Source: Bacteroidaceae bacterium (GTDB taxonomy: Bacteria > Bacteroidota > Bacteroidia > Bacteroidales > Bacteroidaceae). Taken from it: a stretch of DNA of 64,000 bases. The notes beneath the pieces were generated by a model. It searched no databases. It had not been told where the DNA came from and worked only from the letters and a program-made list of their open reading frames with translations. Shown in pieces: positions 44,837 through 52,889 of this stretch (positions are counted from its first letter, which is position 1; each line of letters begins with the position of its first letter). Position numbers and translations under genes: made by a program. Where the stretch lies: the NCBI GenBank assembly GCA_017534815.1, contig JAFXVS010000046.1, forward strand, positions 1-64,000, given 5' to 3'.

Positions 44837-45262
44837 TTATTCGCTGAAATCTTCAGCCGACAGGTAGTAATACACATCGACATTATCCACCATGCTGTAG
44901 GTCATCAGATCCTCGTTGAAATTGTCCTGCGTGTAGTGATTCTCAGCCTTCTGCTGTTCCACAGGAGTAGATGATGGCATGGAGATGAACTTCAGTGCCA
45001 CAGTGACAATGAGGACGAGCGATGCAGCAATAGACATGGTGCTGATCCATAGGTTACGACGGCGGTTCTTGTGAATGTGGAAGAGTTGCGCCGTTCGTGC
45101 AGGAACTTCTTCTGCCTTTTCAGGAACCTCTTGTTCTACGGCATCTATCTGCTCCATGATTCGAGCAGTCAGATTGTCGAAATATGCGTCAGACACCTTG
45201 AATGGGTATCTGCCGTTGCCCTCAGGGGCAAATATTCGGTTGTTCTTTGTACTCATAATCAT
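44837..45262 (-). CDS. Probable anti-sigma-type single-span membrane protein
   Basis: 141 residues (139 if the second ATG at 45256 is used). A cytoplasmic half, with FKVSDAYFDNLTARIMEQID, is followed by one membrane helix (about 72-92) and a short acidic outer part. It follows the ECF sigma gene by 70 bases, the standard place for an anti-sigma factor. No zinc-binding anti-sigma motif is seen, so the assignment rests on topology and position. Confidence 0.75.
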   Translation of the reverse strand: MIMSTKNNRIFAPEGNGRYPFKVSDAYFDNLTARIMEQIDAVEQEVPEKAEEVPARTAQLFHIHKNRRRNLWISTMSIAASLVLIVTVALKFISMPSSTPVEQQKAENHYTQDNFNEDLMTYSMVDNVDVYYYLSAEDFSE

Positions 45263-45332
45263 ACGTTTTTGTTGTTTAGTTATTGGTGTGACTATTGTTC
45301 TTTTAAAAGGTTTAATAGTGCAATGACTTTTT

Positions 45333-45878
45333 TTATTCTTTTGACTTAATAAAGTTTGTAATCTTTTCTACGGCAATGTGGTAGGATGCCTTTAACGCTC
45401 CGACGCTGGTGCCTACGAGGTCGGAAATCTCTTCGTATTTCTTATCTTCGAAATACTTCATACAGAACACTTGTCTTTGTTTGGCGGGTAGGGTGGAGAC
45501 TGCCTGCATCAGCAGTTCCTGTGTATTGTCGCCATCGAAATACTCATCTGCCACAAAGTTCGCCTGTTCCACAAAATCTTCATCGTCAATGGAGGCCATC
45601 TGTTTTTGTTGCTTCAGAAACGTGAGGGACTCGTTGTATGCTATCCTATACAACCAAGTGAAGATGGCTGACTCACCCTTGAAATTGTCCAAGCCTTTCC
45701 ATGCTTTGATAAACGTGTTCTGCAGCACATCGTCCGTGTCGTCGTGGTTTTGTACCACATAGTGAATCTTCCAATAGAGTTGACGTGAATAGACGTTGAC
45801 AATCTGTTCAAAGGCCTTGCGCTTACTCTGCGGGTCTTGAATGCGTTTCAGTATGTCTTGTTCATCTATCTTTGCCAT
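45333..45878 (-). CDS. ECF-type RNA polymerase sigma factor
   Basis: 181 residues from MAKIDEQDILKRIQ. Region 2 reads DVLQNTFIKAWKGLDNFKGE with FTWLYRIAYNESLTFLKQQK; region 4 has LPAKQRQVFCMKYFEDKKYE and a helix-turn-helix GTSVGALKASYHIAVEKI. A longer frame to 45962 would start inside the terminator stem of the upstream gene, so the inner ATG is preferred. It directs RNA polymerase to a small stress regulon and is followed by a putative anti-sigma and a Spy-like protein. Confidence 0.93.
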   Translation of the reverse strand: MAKIDEQDILKRIQDPQSKRKAFEQIVNVYSRQLYWKIHYVVQNHDDTDDVLQNTFIKAWKGLDNFKGESAIFTWLYRIAYNESLTFLKQQKQMASIDDEDFVEQANFVADEYFDGDNTQELLMQAVSTLPAKQRQVFCMKYFEDKKYEEISDLVGTSVGALKASYHIAVEKITNFIKSKE

Positions 45879-45934
45879 CTCGGATGCGTTGCTGTGCCGT
45901 TTTGACAAGTTGGCTTTAGGAATGGTTTGGCATG

Positions 45935-45987
45935 AAAAAAGTGAAAGTCCTTCTATCCACACGGAAAAGACAAACTTTCACCTTCTT
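45935..45987 (-). terminator. Terminator of the stand-alone sorting-tail gene
   Basis: GTGAAAGT (45941-45948) pairs with ACTTTCAC (45974-45981) across a 25-base loop, with T runs on both strands. Confidence 0.65.
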
Positions 45988-46034
45988 TTTATGATAATTT
46001 TATTAACCCTTTCTCAATGAGGAGAGTTTGTTCT

Positions 46035-46364
46035 TTAGTGCAGGTAAACTTTGCGGGTGAACTTACCAATCTTCACGATGTAATAGCCTCGTTGCAACTG
46101 AGAGAGTTCAAAGGTCTTCGATGCACTGTCAATCACCTGTGAATAGACTTTTTCGCCAGTAATGCTATAGACTTCCAGCGTCTGTCCATCTGCATTCTTC
46201 ACCCGGATGCTTGACCCGCTTACTGCAATGGTGATCTGATTCTGCTCCATCTCTATCTGGCTGTCCTGCATCTCTTCCGATTCAGCCATCATCGTAGCTG
46301 GAACGGATGACAAACATGCCATCAATAGAAGGACTTTAGATATTTTAAGTAACGATTTTACCAT
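46035..46364 (-). CDS. 109-residue protein: signal peptide plus T9SS-type tail only
   Basis: The chosen ATG (MVKSLLKISKVLLLMACLSS) starts a signal peptide cut near residue 26. A 20-residue polar linker leads directly to a beta-sandwich tail (ITIAVSGSSIRVKNADGQTL, VYSITGEKVYS, LQRGYYIVKIGKFTRKVYLH) that looks like a complete T9SS type-A sorting domain. There is no cargo domain between. A longer frame to 46445 would start upstream of the -7 box at 46384, so it is not used. It may be a cargo remnant or a real small surface protein. Confidence 0.75.
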   Translation of the reverse strand: MVKSLLKISKVLLLMACLSSVPATMMAESEEMQDSQIEMEQNQITIAVSGSSIRVKNADGQTLEVYSITGEKVYSQVIDSASKTFELSQLQRGYYIVKIGKFTRKVYLH

Positions 46365-46383
46365 ATACAATACGTTTTGTGAT

Positions 46384-46392
46384 GCAAATATA
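46384..46392 (-). promoter_or_regulatory. -7 box of the 109-residue tail protein
   Basis: Minus strand TATATTTGC, 19 bases before the ATG at 46364. It excludes the longer frame. Confidence 0.65.
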
Positions 46393-46454
46393 GAGCCTTT
46401 TTTTTTTAGTACCAAATTTTTTTCAAAAAAAATGCATTTTTGCACAATAAATTT

Positions 46455-46497
46455 AAAAAAGAAGGAGATGACAGGTGTTTATGCCTGCCATCTCCTT
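46455..46497 (-). terminator. Terminator of the PpiD-like gene
   Basis: AAGGAGATGACAGG pairs with CCTGCCATCTCCTT with one mismatch; the minus strand continues with TTTTTT. Confidence 0.87.
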
Positions 46498-46524
46498 ATA
46501 TATATAAATAATGTGTAATTATTT

Positions 46525-48675
46525 TTAGAAGAACTTGTAACGATTATCCTTCACCTTTGCTTTCATGTAGAGCGCATTGATGATGGTGCTTGAGGCGTTG
46601 CGGAAATTGTTCATGCCAAGAGATTCCTCTTCTGCTTTCGCGTCAAACTTCTCAGATGTCTTGGTCTTGTCAATAACCTGGAACATGTAAACACCACGAT
46701 TACCCTTGACGGGACCTGCAAATGCGCCCTTAGCGGTCTTAGCTGCCACAGCGCTTACCAGAGGCTCGGATGCGCCTGTCGATGCAATGAATGCTGGTGC
46801 ACTGAATGACACGTGCTTGATGGTGTCAACCACTACATCCTTCAGCTTTTGGGCTTCAGCGATACTCTTCACATTCTTAGCTGACTCATAAATCTTGGCA
46901 ATCTTCTTCTCGTTCTTGACCACTTCCGTCAACTCTTCCTTCAGCTTTGCTTGTGAACGGTAGCCTTCCTTGTTGATGCCAGTCAGGGCAACCAACAGCA
47001 GATGGTCGTTGCTGCCACATTCGTAGAGTGGGGAAATGGAACCTTCCTTCGCCTCATCAAACACCCACTTCAGCGCGTCGCGAGTGGCACGGATGCCTGC
47101 AATACCGTGAGCGGCTGTCGTCACATCGTTGATAGGACGAACCGTGTAGCCGTTCTTTGCAGCATTCGCCTCAATCTGCTCCAAGGTTGTGTTCTCGGCT
47201 ACAAATGAAGAGAATTTGTTGTATTCCTTGCTGTAAGTGTCATCAGAGAACTTCAGTTCTTTCACAACAGCTGCCACGTTGTACTTTGTGATTGGGTTGG
47301 CAGTCTTCAGTACCTGCAGGATGATGGTAGAACCATTCTCCAACTTCAGTTTCTTGGTCTCGCCAGCATTCATGCCATAGATGGTGTTGATGTAGAGCGT
47401 GTTGTCTGCATCGAGGGATGCCTTTTGGAATTGCTCTGTGGCAATCCATGAAGAGTCGCCTTCCTGATTGTACTTTTTGGCGATTTCTTTGAATTGTGCA
47501 CCACTGTTGAGCGCTGTCATGATGCTGTCAGCCTTCTTGGCGATGTCGGCTTCATCCTTGCCGATCACACCCAGTTGACGGAACAGTACAGAGTCTGGCT
47601 GAGTGGTCTTGCCCAATAACTTATAAGTATAGTAAGTGTTGGTCATTGGATCGAAGGCAGGAGTCTTCACAGAACCTACAGCTGTAGAGTCGAGAAGAGA
47701 TGAAATCATGCTTGGGAAAGCGTCTTTCGTTTTGTATACATCAGAGTAGGGGAGCAATGAAGTTGCCTGACGTACAGCGTTTCCTGCTGTTGTATTGCTG
47801 GTGGCTGCAGTCAGTTTTGCAGCTGCATCAGCCATCTCAGTCTCAGCAGCCTTCTTGTCTGCATCGCTTGCGACAACAAGGACATCAATGATTTTCACAT
47901 CGCGTGTTTCGATGAACTGCTGATACTGCTCCTTGTCCTCGTTGTATTTAGCGGTCAGTTCCTCGTCTGTCACCTTCACATCCTCATCCTTTACGGATGC
48001 AGCAGGGATGGCGGCCAGCACAAGGTCTGATTCCTCAGCGCGGCTGTCGAAAGTCAACTTAGCTTCTACAGGGTTGGAGAGGAAGCACTGAGAAAGGAGC
48101 ACCTGATACTTTTGAGTGAGCAACTGGTCACGAATCTGACGCTGTGCAAACAAATAGTACTTGTAAATCTTTTCGTAAGCTTCTGGAATCTGAGTGCCAG
48201 CGTCCTTCAACTTCTTATACTCATTGAGGAACGTGTTTACCGTTGCATAGTCGTAACGGCCTGTCTGCTGGTTCATGAACACTGGTACCTGAAGCATCTG
48301 ACTGTAACCAGTCTTCACGATGTCTGAGATTTCTGCATCGCTCACTGCAAGTCCCAATTCGTCACACTGCTTCTGAATAAGTTGCTGCTGAACATAAGTC
48401 TGCCATGCCTCATCCTTGATGCGGTTCAGTTCTTCCTCGCTAAAGGAACTCTTCTGCTGAGCAATTTCGTAGTAAGTCTGCATGTCGTCCACCAGTTTCT
48501 GATAATCCTGGATGGAAATAGACTTGCCGTCCACCTCGCCGACCTGCTGGCTTGATTTCTGGAAGAGGCTCTCAAGGCCTCTAAATAAGTCGCCGGCGAC
48601 GAAGAGGAACAACGCCACGGCGATGATGGTCACAAGGAGTACACCCTTGCTTCTGATTTTTTGTAATGCTGCCAT
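46525..48675 (-). CDS. PpiD/SurA-type peptidyl-prolyl isomerase foldase
   Basis: 716 residues. One N-terminal membrane anchor (VLLVTIIAVALFLFVAGDLF) is followed by a SurA_N-like helical domain (residues 33-190), a long linker and a parvulin-type rotamase region around 355-460 (QLGVIGKDEADIAKKADSIM, FKEIAKKYNQEGDSSWIATE). PpiD-like proteins help outer-membrane and exported proteins fold in the periplasm. It is a single gene with its own promoter and terminator. Confidence 0.9.
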   Translation of the reverse strand: MAALQKIRSKGVLLVTIIAVALFLFVAGDLFRGLESLFQKSSQQVGEVDGKSISIQDYQKLVDDMQTYYEIAQQKSSFSEEELNRIKDEAWQTYVQQQLIQKQCDELGLAVSDAEISDIVKTGYSQMLQVPVFMNQQTGRYDYATVNTFLNEYKKLKDAGTQIPEAYEKIYKYYLFAQRQIRDQLLTQKYQVLLSQCFLSNPVEAKLTFDSRAEESDLVLAAIPAASVKDEDVKVTDEELTAKYNEDKEQYQQFIETRDVKIIDVLVVASDADKKAAETEMADAAAKLTAATSNTTAGNAVRQATSLLPYSDVYKTKDAFPSMISSLLDSTAVGSVKTPAFDPMTNTYYTYKLLGKTTQPDSVLFRQLGVIGKDEADIAKKADSIMTALNSGAQFKEIAKKYNQEGDSSWIATEQFQKASLDADNTLYINTIYGMNAGETKKLKLENGSTIILQVLKTANPITKYNVAAVVKELKFSDDTYSKEYNKFSSFVAENTTLEQIEANAAKNGYTVRPINDVTTAAHGIAGIRATRDALKWVFDEAKEGSISPLYECGSNDHLLLVALTGINKEGYRSQAKLKEELTEVVKNEKKIAKIYESAKNVKSIAEAQKLKDVVVDTIKHVSFSAPAFIASTGASEPLVSAVAAKTAKGAFAGPVKGNRGVYMFQVIDKTKTSEKFDAKAEEESLGMNNFRNASSTIINALYMKAKVKDNRYKFF

Positions 48676-48769
48676 TTTTTATTGTTTTTTATTTAATAAT
48701 ATACCCGTATAAAGATATCATTTTGTTCCTTCGCCACACTTTCTTCTGTGCACGAAATCACAAAATCAT

Positions 48770-48778
48770 GCAAAAGTA
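48770..48778 (-). promoter_or_regulatory. -7 box of the PpiD-like gene
   Basis: Minus strand TACTTTTGC, 94 bases before the ATG at 48675, next to the terminator of the upstream operon. Confidence 0.65.
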
Positions 48779-48780
48779 CG

Positions 48781-48821
48781 AAAAAAATCTCACTCGAACA
48801 CGATGTTCGGTAAGATTTTTT
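48781..48821 (-). terminator. Terminator of the efflux operon
   Basis: CGAACA and TGTTCG form the top of a stem extended by CTCAC/GTAAG-type pairs, with AAAAATCT and AGATTTTT at its base; it could work in both directions. Confidence 0.75.
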
Positions 48822-48918
48822 CAAATAATCCCCTTTTTTGTGAGGGTTCTTAAAAAACAAGCGGACTTTATGCGCCCATTGGGTAACACTCTGACATGTT
48901 ACTTATACCATGATTGTT

Positions 48919-49500
48919 CTAATCATTGAGGATGAAACGACTTTCTTCGGTGGACCAACGGAGGGTGTAATGGAGCGTGAAAGGCTCATTGGTCTTGCCA
49001 CCGCCATGGGTCTGAAGGAGAAGAGGAGCATTGGTGGCGGTGACAGTGAGTTGATCGGTGTCTTTGTCGATGGTGATCTTGCGGAAGTGATCAACGTTGG
49101 TCAGTGTGTAGTAGTCGAGCGTGCGGAGAGGTTCCCAGTCTGTGGAATAAAAAGCCACGGAGGAGTCGGGGGTGTTGTCGCAGAAGATGGTGCTGATGAC
49201 CATGATGATGCGCGTCCCGTCATGTTTAGTGAGCATCTTGAACTCTTTCTCGGATTGGGGCGAGACGACGAGATAGGCGTAGTCATCCGTCAATTCCTTC
49301 ATGGTGGAGAAGGTGCGGAAGAGGTTGCGGGTCTGCATGGTCTTATCATGCTTCTGATTATCCACAATCTCCAGACGGTTGTACTCGGACAGAACCGGGC
49401 ACACCTCTTGAGGCATCTTGAGGAAGAGGTTTTTGAATGACTGAGCGTGGGAAACTAATAGTGAAAGACTCAATACAAATAATGCAAATATCCTTTTCAT
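48919..49500 (-). CDS. Exported DUF3256 protein
   Basis: 193 residues with a signal peptide (MKRIFALFVLSLSLLVSHAQ). The beginning FKNLFLKMPQEVCPVLSEYN and the later alternating strands fit DUF3256, a periplasmic family of Bacteroidota with unknown function. It is the last gene of the TolC-MacA-MacB operon, 28 bases after the permease. Confidence 0.83.
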   Translation of the reverse strand: MKRIFALFVLSLSLLVSHAQSFKNLFLKMPQEVCPVLSEYNRLEIVDNQKHDKTMQTRNLFRTFSTMKELTDDYAYLVVSPQSEKEFKMLTKHDGTRIIMVISTIFCDNTPDSSVAFYSTDWEPLRTLDYYTLTNVDHFRKITIDKDTDQLTVTATNAPLLLQTHGGGKTNEPFTLHYTLRWSTEESRFILND

Positions 49501-49528
49501 GCCGCTAAACTTAACTAACCTCTATACA

Positions 49529-50755
49529 TTACTCATGTCTGATGGCCTCGATTGGATCCATGTTGGCAGCCTTGCGGGCAGGGATGTATCCGAAGATGAT
49601 GCCGATGAAGGTGCAGACAGCGAAGGACACGTAGATGGACCATGCGGGGATGCTGGAAGGCATACCCATGACTGGTATGACAAATTGCCCGACAAGGCAT
49701 CCTAACAGTACCCCCAATAGTCCGCCTGTAAGTGAAATGAGCACAGACTCGATGAGGAACTGGAGAGAGATGACCATGCCTGTGGCACCTACAGCCATAC
49801 GAAGACCAATCTCCTTGGTACGTTCTGTGACGGACACGAGCATGATGTTCATGATGCCGATGCCTGCCACGAGCAGTGAAAAGGCTGCTGCAACGACAAG
49901 AATGATGGTGACGGTGTCCATCGTGGAGGACATGGTTTCCATCATCTCTGCCTGTGAACGGATGGTGAAATCATCTTCGGCCTCAGCCTTGAGTTTATGG
50001 TTGCTACGCAGAATCTGGGTCAATTCCTCGATGGCTGCATCGGAGAGCTCTTCGGTGAGTGCCGAGCAGACGATGGAGGAGAAGTAAGTCTGTGCAGCGA
50101 TACGCTTCATCACGCAGGTGTAAGGGGCAATGATGACATTGTCCTGATCCATTCCCCATGAGTTGTAGCCCTTGCTCTCTAAGACACCGATGATGCGTAA
50201 CGGAATGGACTTGAAACGGATGTTCTTGCCGATGGCTTCAGCCTCCTTGCCTTCGCCAAATAGTTCTTTGACAATGGTGGTCCCGACCACGCACACCTTG
50301 GAAGCCTTGCGGACGTCTTCCTCCGTGAAGTTGGTTCCCTCTTCCAAATCCCACTGCTTGATGTCAAGGTATTCGGTCGATTCGCCATAGACGGTGCTGT
50401 TCGTATTGTTGTTGCCATAGATGACCTGACCGCCGGATGTGACTTCTGGAGACACATAACTGACGAATTTCTTTTCATCGAGGATGCGCTGGTAATCAGC
50501 CGTCTTGAGGGTCTGCATGGAAGAAGGATCTTGACGTACACCACCACGTCTGTCTGCTCCAGGACGGATGGTGAGCAGGTTGGTTCCCATCGTGGAGAGT
50601 TCCTTGCGAATACTTTCCTTTGAGCCTTGTCCGATGGACATCATAATGATGACAGCAGCCACACCGATGATGATACCGAGCATGGATAGGAACGAACGCA
50701 TCTTGTTGTTCGCCACAGCGTTGATGCTGACCTTAAATAAGTTAAGTATATTCAT
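49529..50755 (-). CDS. MacB-type ABC permease (FtsX fold)
   Basis: 408 residues: one N-terminal membrane helix, a periplasmic MacB_PCD domain (about 45-240), then three helices with the FtsX pattern AVGATGMVISLQFLIESVLI and a C-terminal end PARKAANMDPIEAIRHE. It transmits ATPase motion to the periplasmic partner and TolC to expel drugs, peptides or siderophores. The ATPase is a separate gene just upstream. A short hairpin repeat lies between them. Confidence 0.93.
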   Translation of the reverse strand: MNILNLFKVSINAVANNKMRSFLSMLGIIIGVAAVIIMMSIGQGSKESIRKELSTMGTNLLTIRPGADRRGGVRQDPSSMQTLKTADYQRILDEKKFVSYVSPEVTSGGQVIYGNNNTNSTVYGESTEYLDIKQWDLEEGTNFTEEDVRKASKVCVVGTTIVKELFGEGKEAEAIGKNIRFKSIPLRIIGVLESKGYNSWGMDQDNVIIAPYTCVMKRIAAQTYFSSIVCSALTEELSDAAIEELTQILRSNHKLKAEAEDDFTIRSQAEMMETMSSTMDTVTIILVVAAAFSLLVAGIGIMNIMLVSVTERTKEIGLRMAVGATGMVISLQFLIESVLISLTGGLLGVLLGCLVGQFVIPVMGMPSSIPAWSIYVSFAVCTFIGIIFGYIPARKAANMDPIEAIRHE

Positions 50756-50770
50756 TGAGTGTTATCATTA

Positions 50771-50799
50771 TTATGACAATCGCCCAGCGCGTGGGCTGG
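50771..50799 (-). repeat. Hairpin repeat abutting the ATPase stop codon
   Basis: The minus strand reads CCAGCCCACGCGCTGGG directly after the TAA of the MacB-type ATPase gene; GCCCA and TGGGC can pair. The same 17 bases directly follow the TAG of the amidase-like gene at 58516, and the similarity continues for about 11 more bases. Confidence 0.7.
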
Positions 50800-51564
50800 T
50801 TAATCGTCTTGGGGTTTTGGCAGTGCTGCTAATGCTTCAGCTGCCGACTTGATGTTGGTATTGATCGTATCCTCGCGAATCTTGCCGTCGCGCAGATTGA
50901 TATTACGTGAGGCGAAGGAGGCAATCTCTGGATTGTGGGTCACGAAGATGATGGTGTGTCCCTCTTGATGAAGCTTCTGGAAAAGCACCAGCATCTCAAA
51001 CGATGTGCGTGTGTCGAGGTTACCGGTCGCCTCGTCAGCAAGGAGTACAGCAGGATTGTTGACCAATGCACGGGCGATGGCAACACGTTGCATCTGACCA
51101 CCAGACATCTGGTTACTCTTGTGATCAAGGCGGTCGCCAAGTCCCACTTCTTGCAATGCCTTGATGGCAGCCTCACGACGTTGCTTTGCTGAATACTTAT
51201 TATTATACATCAGCGGCAACTCTACGTTCTCCACAGCAGTGGTCTTGGCCAAGAGATTATAGTTCTGGAACACGAAGCCAATCTTCCTGTTGCGCAGTTT
51301 CGCACGTTGGTTCTTACTCATCTTACGGACGGGGGTACCATCCAGATAATATTCACCAGAGGTGGGCGTATCGAGGCATCCCAACTGATTGAGCAGGGTC
51401 GATTTTCCTGAACCCGAGGTTCCTTGTATGGTCACGAACTCCCCTTCGTAAATCTTAAAGCTGACACCACGCAGGGCTTTCACGGTTTCAGAACCCACCT
51501 GAAAATAGCGCTTCACGTTGTCGAGTTCGATGACAACCTTACGATTATCTTTTTGTTCGTTCAT
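50800..51564 (-). CDS. MacB/LolD-type ABC ATPase
   Basis: 254 residues from MNEQKDNRKVVIELDNVKRY. Walker A is GTSGSGKST, the signature is QMSGGQMQRVAIARAL, and Walker B is VLLADEATGNLD. A longer frame to 51780 would run through the glycine-rich end of the upstream gene and is rejected; the used ATG is 22 bases after that stop. It powers the permease that follows. Confidence 0.95.
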   Translation of the reverse strand: MNEQKDNRKVVIELDNVKRYFQVGSETVKALRGVSFKIYEGEFVTIQGTSGSGKSTLLNQLGCLDTPTSGEYYLDGTPVRKMSKNQRAKLRNRKIGFVFQNYNLLAKTTAVENVELPLMYNNKYSAKQRREAAIKALQEVGLGDRLDHKSNQMSGGQMQRVAIARALVNNPAVLLADEATGNLDTRTSFEMLVLFQKLHQEGHTIIFVTHNPEIASFASRNINLRDGKIREDTINTNIKSAAEALAALPKPQDD

Positions 51565-51586
51565 CTTCAGTCTTTCTGTTTGTTCA

Positions 51587-52843
51587 TTATCTGGAGAAAT
51601 TACCGCCACCGGCAGGTCTGCCGCCACCCATGCCGGCACCACCGCCTGCACCAGGAGCACCACCTCGGGCACCGCCAGGTCCACCTGCACCACCACGATT
51701 TCTATTGCCACCTGGACGTGGCATGAATGGGTTGGATGTTGTCTGTTCTTCTTCCTCTTCTTCACCGCCAATAATCTCAAAATCAGTGAGCACCTCAGTG
51801 CCAGCTGCTACGCCAGAGAGAATCTCAGTGAGCATGCCGTTGCTGATGCCGATTTCAACCTTATGGGCTTTGAAGACGTTACCTTCTTTTGTCCAAACTT
51901 TAGCGTGGCCTTCCACATCCTCCACTGTCTCACCGTCTTGCAAAAGAGCTTCGTTGGGAGTGAAACGCAATGCTCTGGCGGGAACAGCCAAAACGCCGTT
52001 TCTCTCCATTGTGTAGATGGTTACGTTAGCTGTCAGACCTGGCTTCAGTTTCAGTTGGTCGTTAGGAGCGGAGATAACCACCTCGTAAGTGACCACATTA
52101 CTTTCTGTTGTGGCTTGCTGGCGCACTTGAGTGACTGCACCTTCGAAGATGTCATCAGGGAAAGCGTCAACAGTGAAAGTGACACGCTGTCCTTCCTTGA
52201 CACCACCGATGTCAGCCTCGTCGATGTCGGCAATCACACGCATGTCAGTCAAATCCTGAGCAATAATGAAGAGAGTAGGGGTAGTCATGGCTGAAGCCAC
52301 AGTTTGGCCTTCCTCCACTTCCTTAGAGAGTACGACACCGTCAATCGGAGAAGTAATAGTGGCGTAACCGAGGTTGGTCTGTGCCTCAGTTACATTCTGC
52401 TGCTGCACTTTCACCTGCTGCAAAGCCTGCTCGTAATTCAGTTTGGCATTTTCGTAGTCATTAGCAGAAACAAGTCCCTTCTCATAAAGGGTTTTGTATC
52501 GCTTATAATTGGCTGATTGATAGTTCAGTGATGACTGGGCATTAGAGAGATTGCTCTGCGCTGATGCCAATTTGGAGAGCAAGTTGGTCTTGTCGAGTTC
52601 AGCAATGACCTGACCACGATGCACTTCAGAGTTGTAGTCTACATAAATGCGATCGATAATACCAGAAACCTGTGTACCGACTTCCACCTCTGTCACAGGC
52701 TCTATAGTACCTGTGGCGGTGATGCTGGTGGTAATGTTCTGCTTCTCTACTGGAGCGGTGGAGTAGGTCACCTGAGGTCCCTCGCTACATGCAGCGAAGG
52801 TTGTTGCGATGATAATTGTTGTGAATATGTTGCTTGTCTTCAT
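51587..52843 (-). CDS. MacA-type periplasmic adaptor (HlyD/RND family)
   Basis: 418 residues. The lipoprotein-like signal ends at AACSEGP. The barrel-sandwich lipoyl halves (ITATGTIEPVTEVEVGTQVS and GYATITSPIDGVVLSKEVEE), a helical hairpin rich in Gln and Asn, and a beta-barrel domain follow in the order of MacA. The last 40 residues are glycine-, arginine- and alanine-rich (RGGAPGAGGGAGMGGGRPAG), an unusual flexible tail. It links the MacB-type pump to the TolC-type channel encoded before it. Confidence 0.93.
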   Translation of the reverse strand: MKTSNIFTTIIIATTFAACSEGPQVTYSTAPVEKQNITTSITATGTIEPVTEVEVGTQVSGIIDRIYVDYNSEVHRGQVIAELDKTNLLSKLASAQSNLSNAQSSLNYQSANYKRYKTLYEKGLVSANDYENAKLNYEQALQQVKVQQQNVTEAQTNLGYATITSPIDGVVLSKEVEEGQTVASAMTTPTLFIIAQDLTDMRVIADIDEADIGGVKEGQRVTFTVDAFPDDIFEGAVTQVRQQATTESNVVTYEVVISAPNDQLKLKPGLTANVTIYTMERNGVLAVPARALRFTPNEALLQDGETVEDVEGHAKVWTKEGNVFKAHKVEIGISNGMLTEILSGVAAGTEVLTDFEIIGGEEEEEEQTTSNPFMPRPGGNRNRGGAGGPGGARGGAPGAGGGAGMGGGRPAGGGNFSR

Positions 52844-52889
52844 TGTCTTTTAGAATTGAAGAGTTGAATATTTGAATAATTGATATCTC

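Noticed and set aside
51564..51780. Longer start for the MacB-type ATPase
   Set aside because: The extension is the out-of-frame reading of the glycine-rich end of the adaptor gene; the inner ATG starts the ABC domain at the usual distance.
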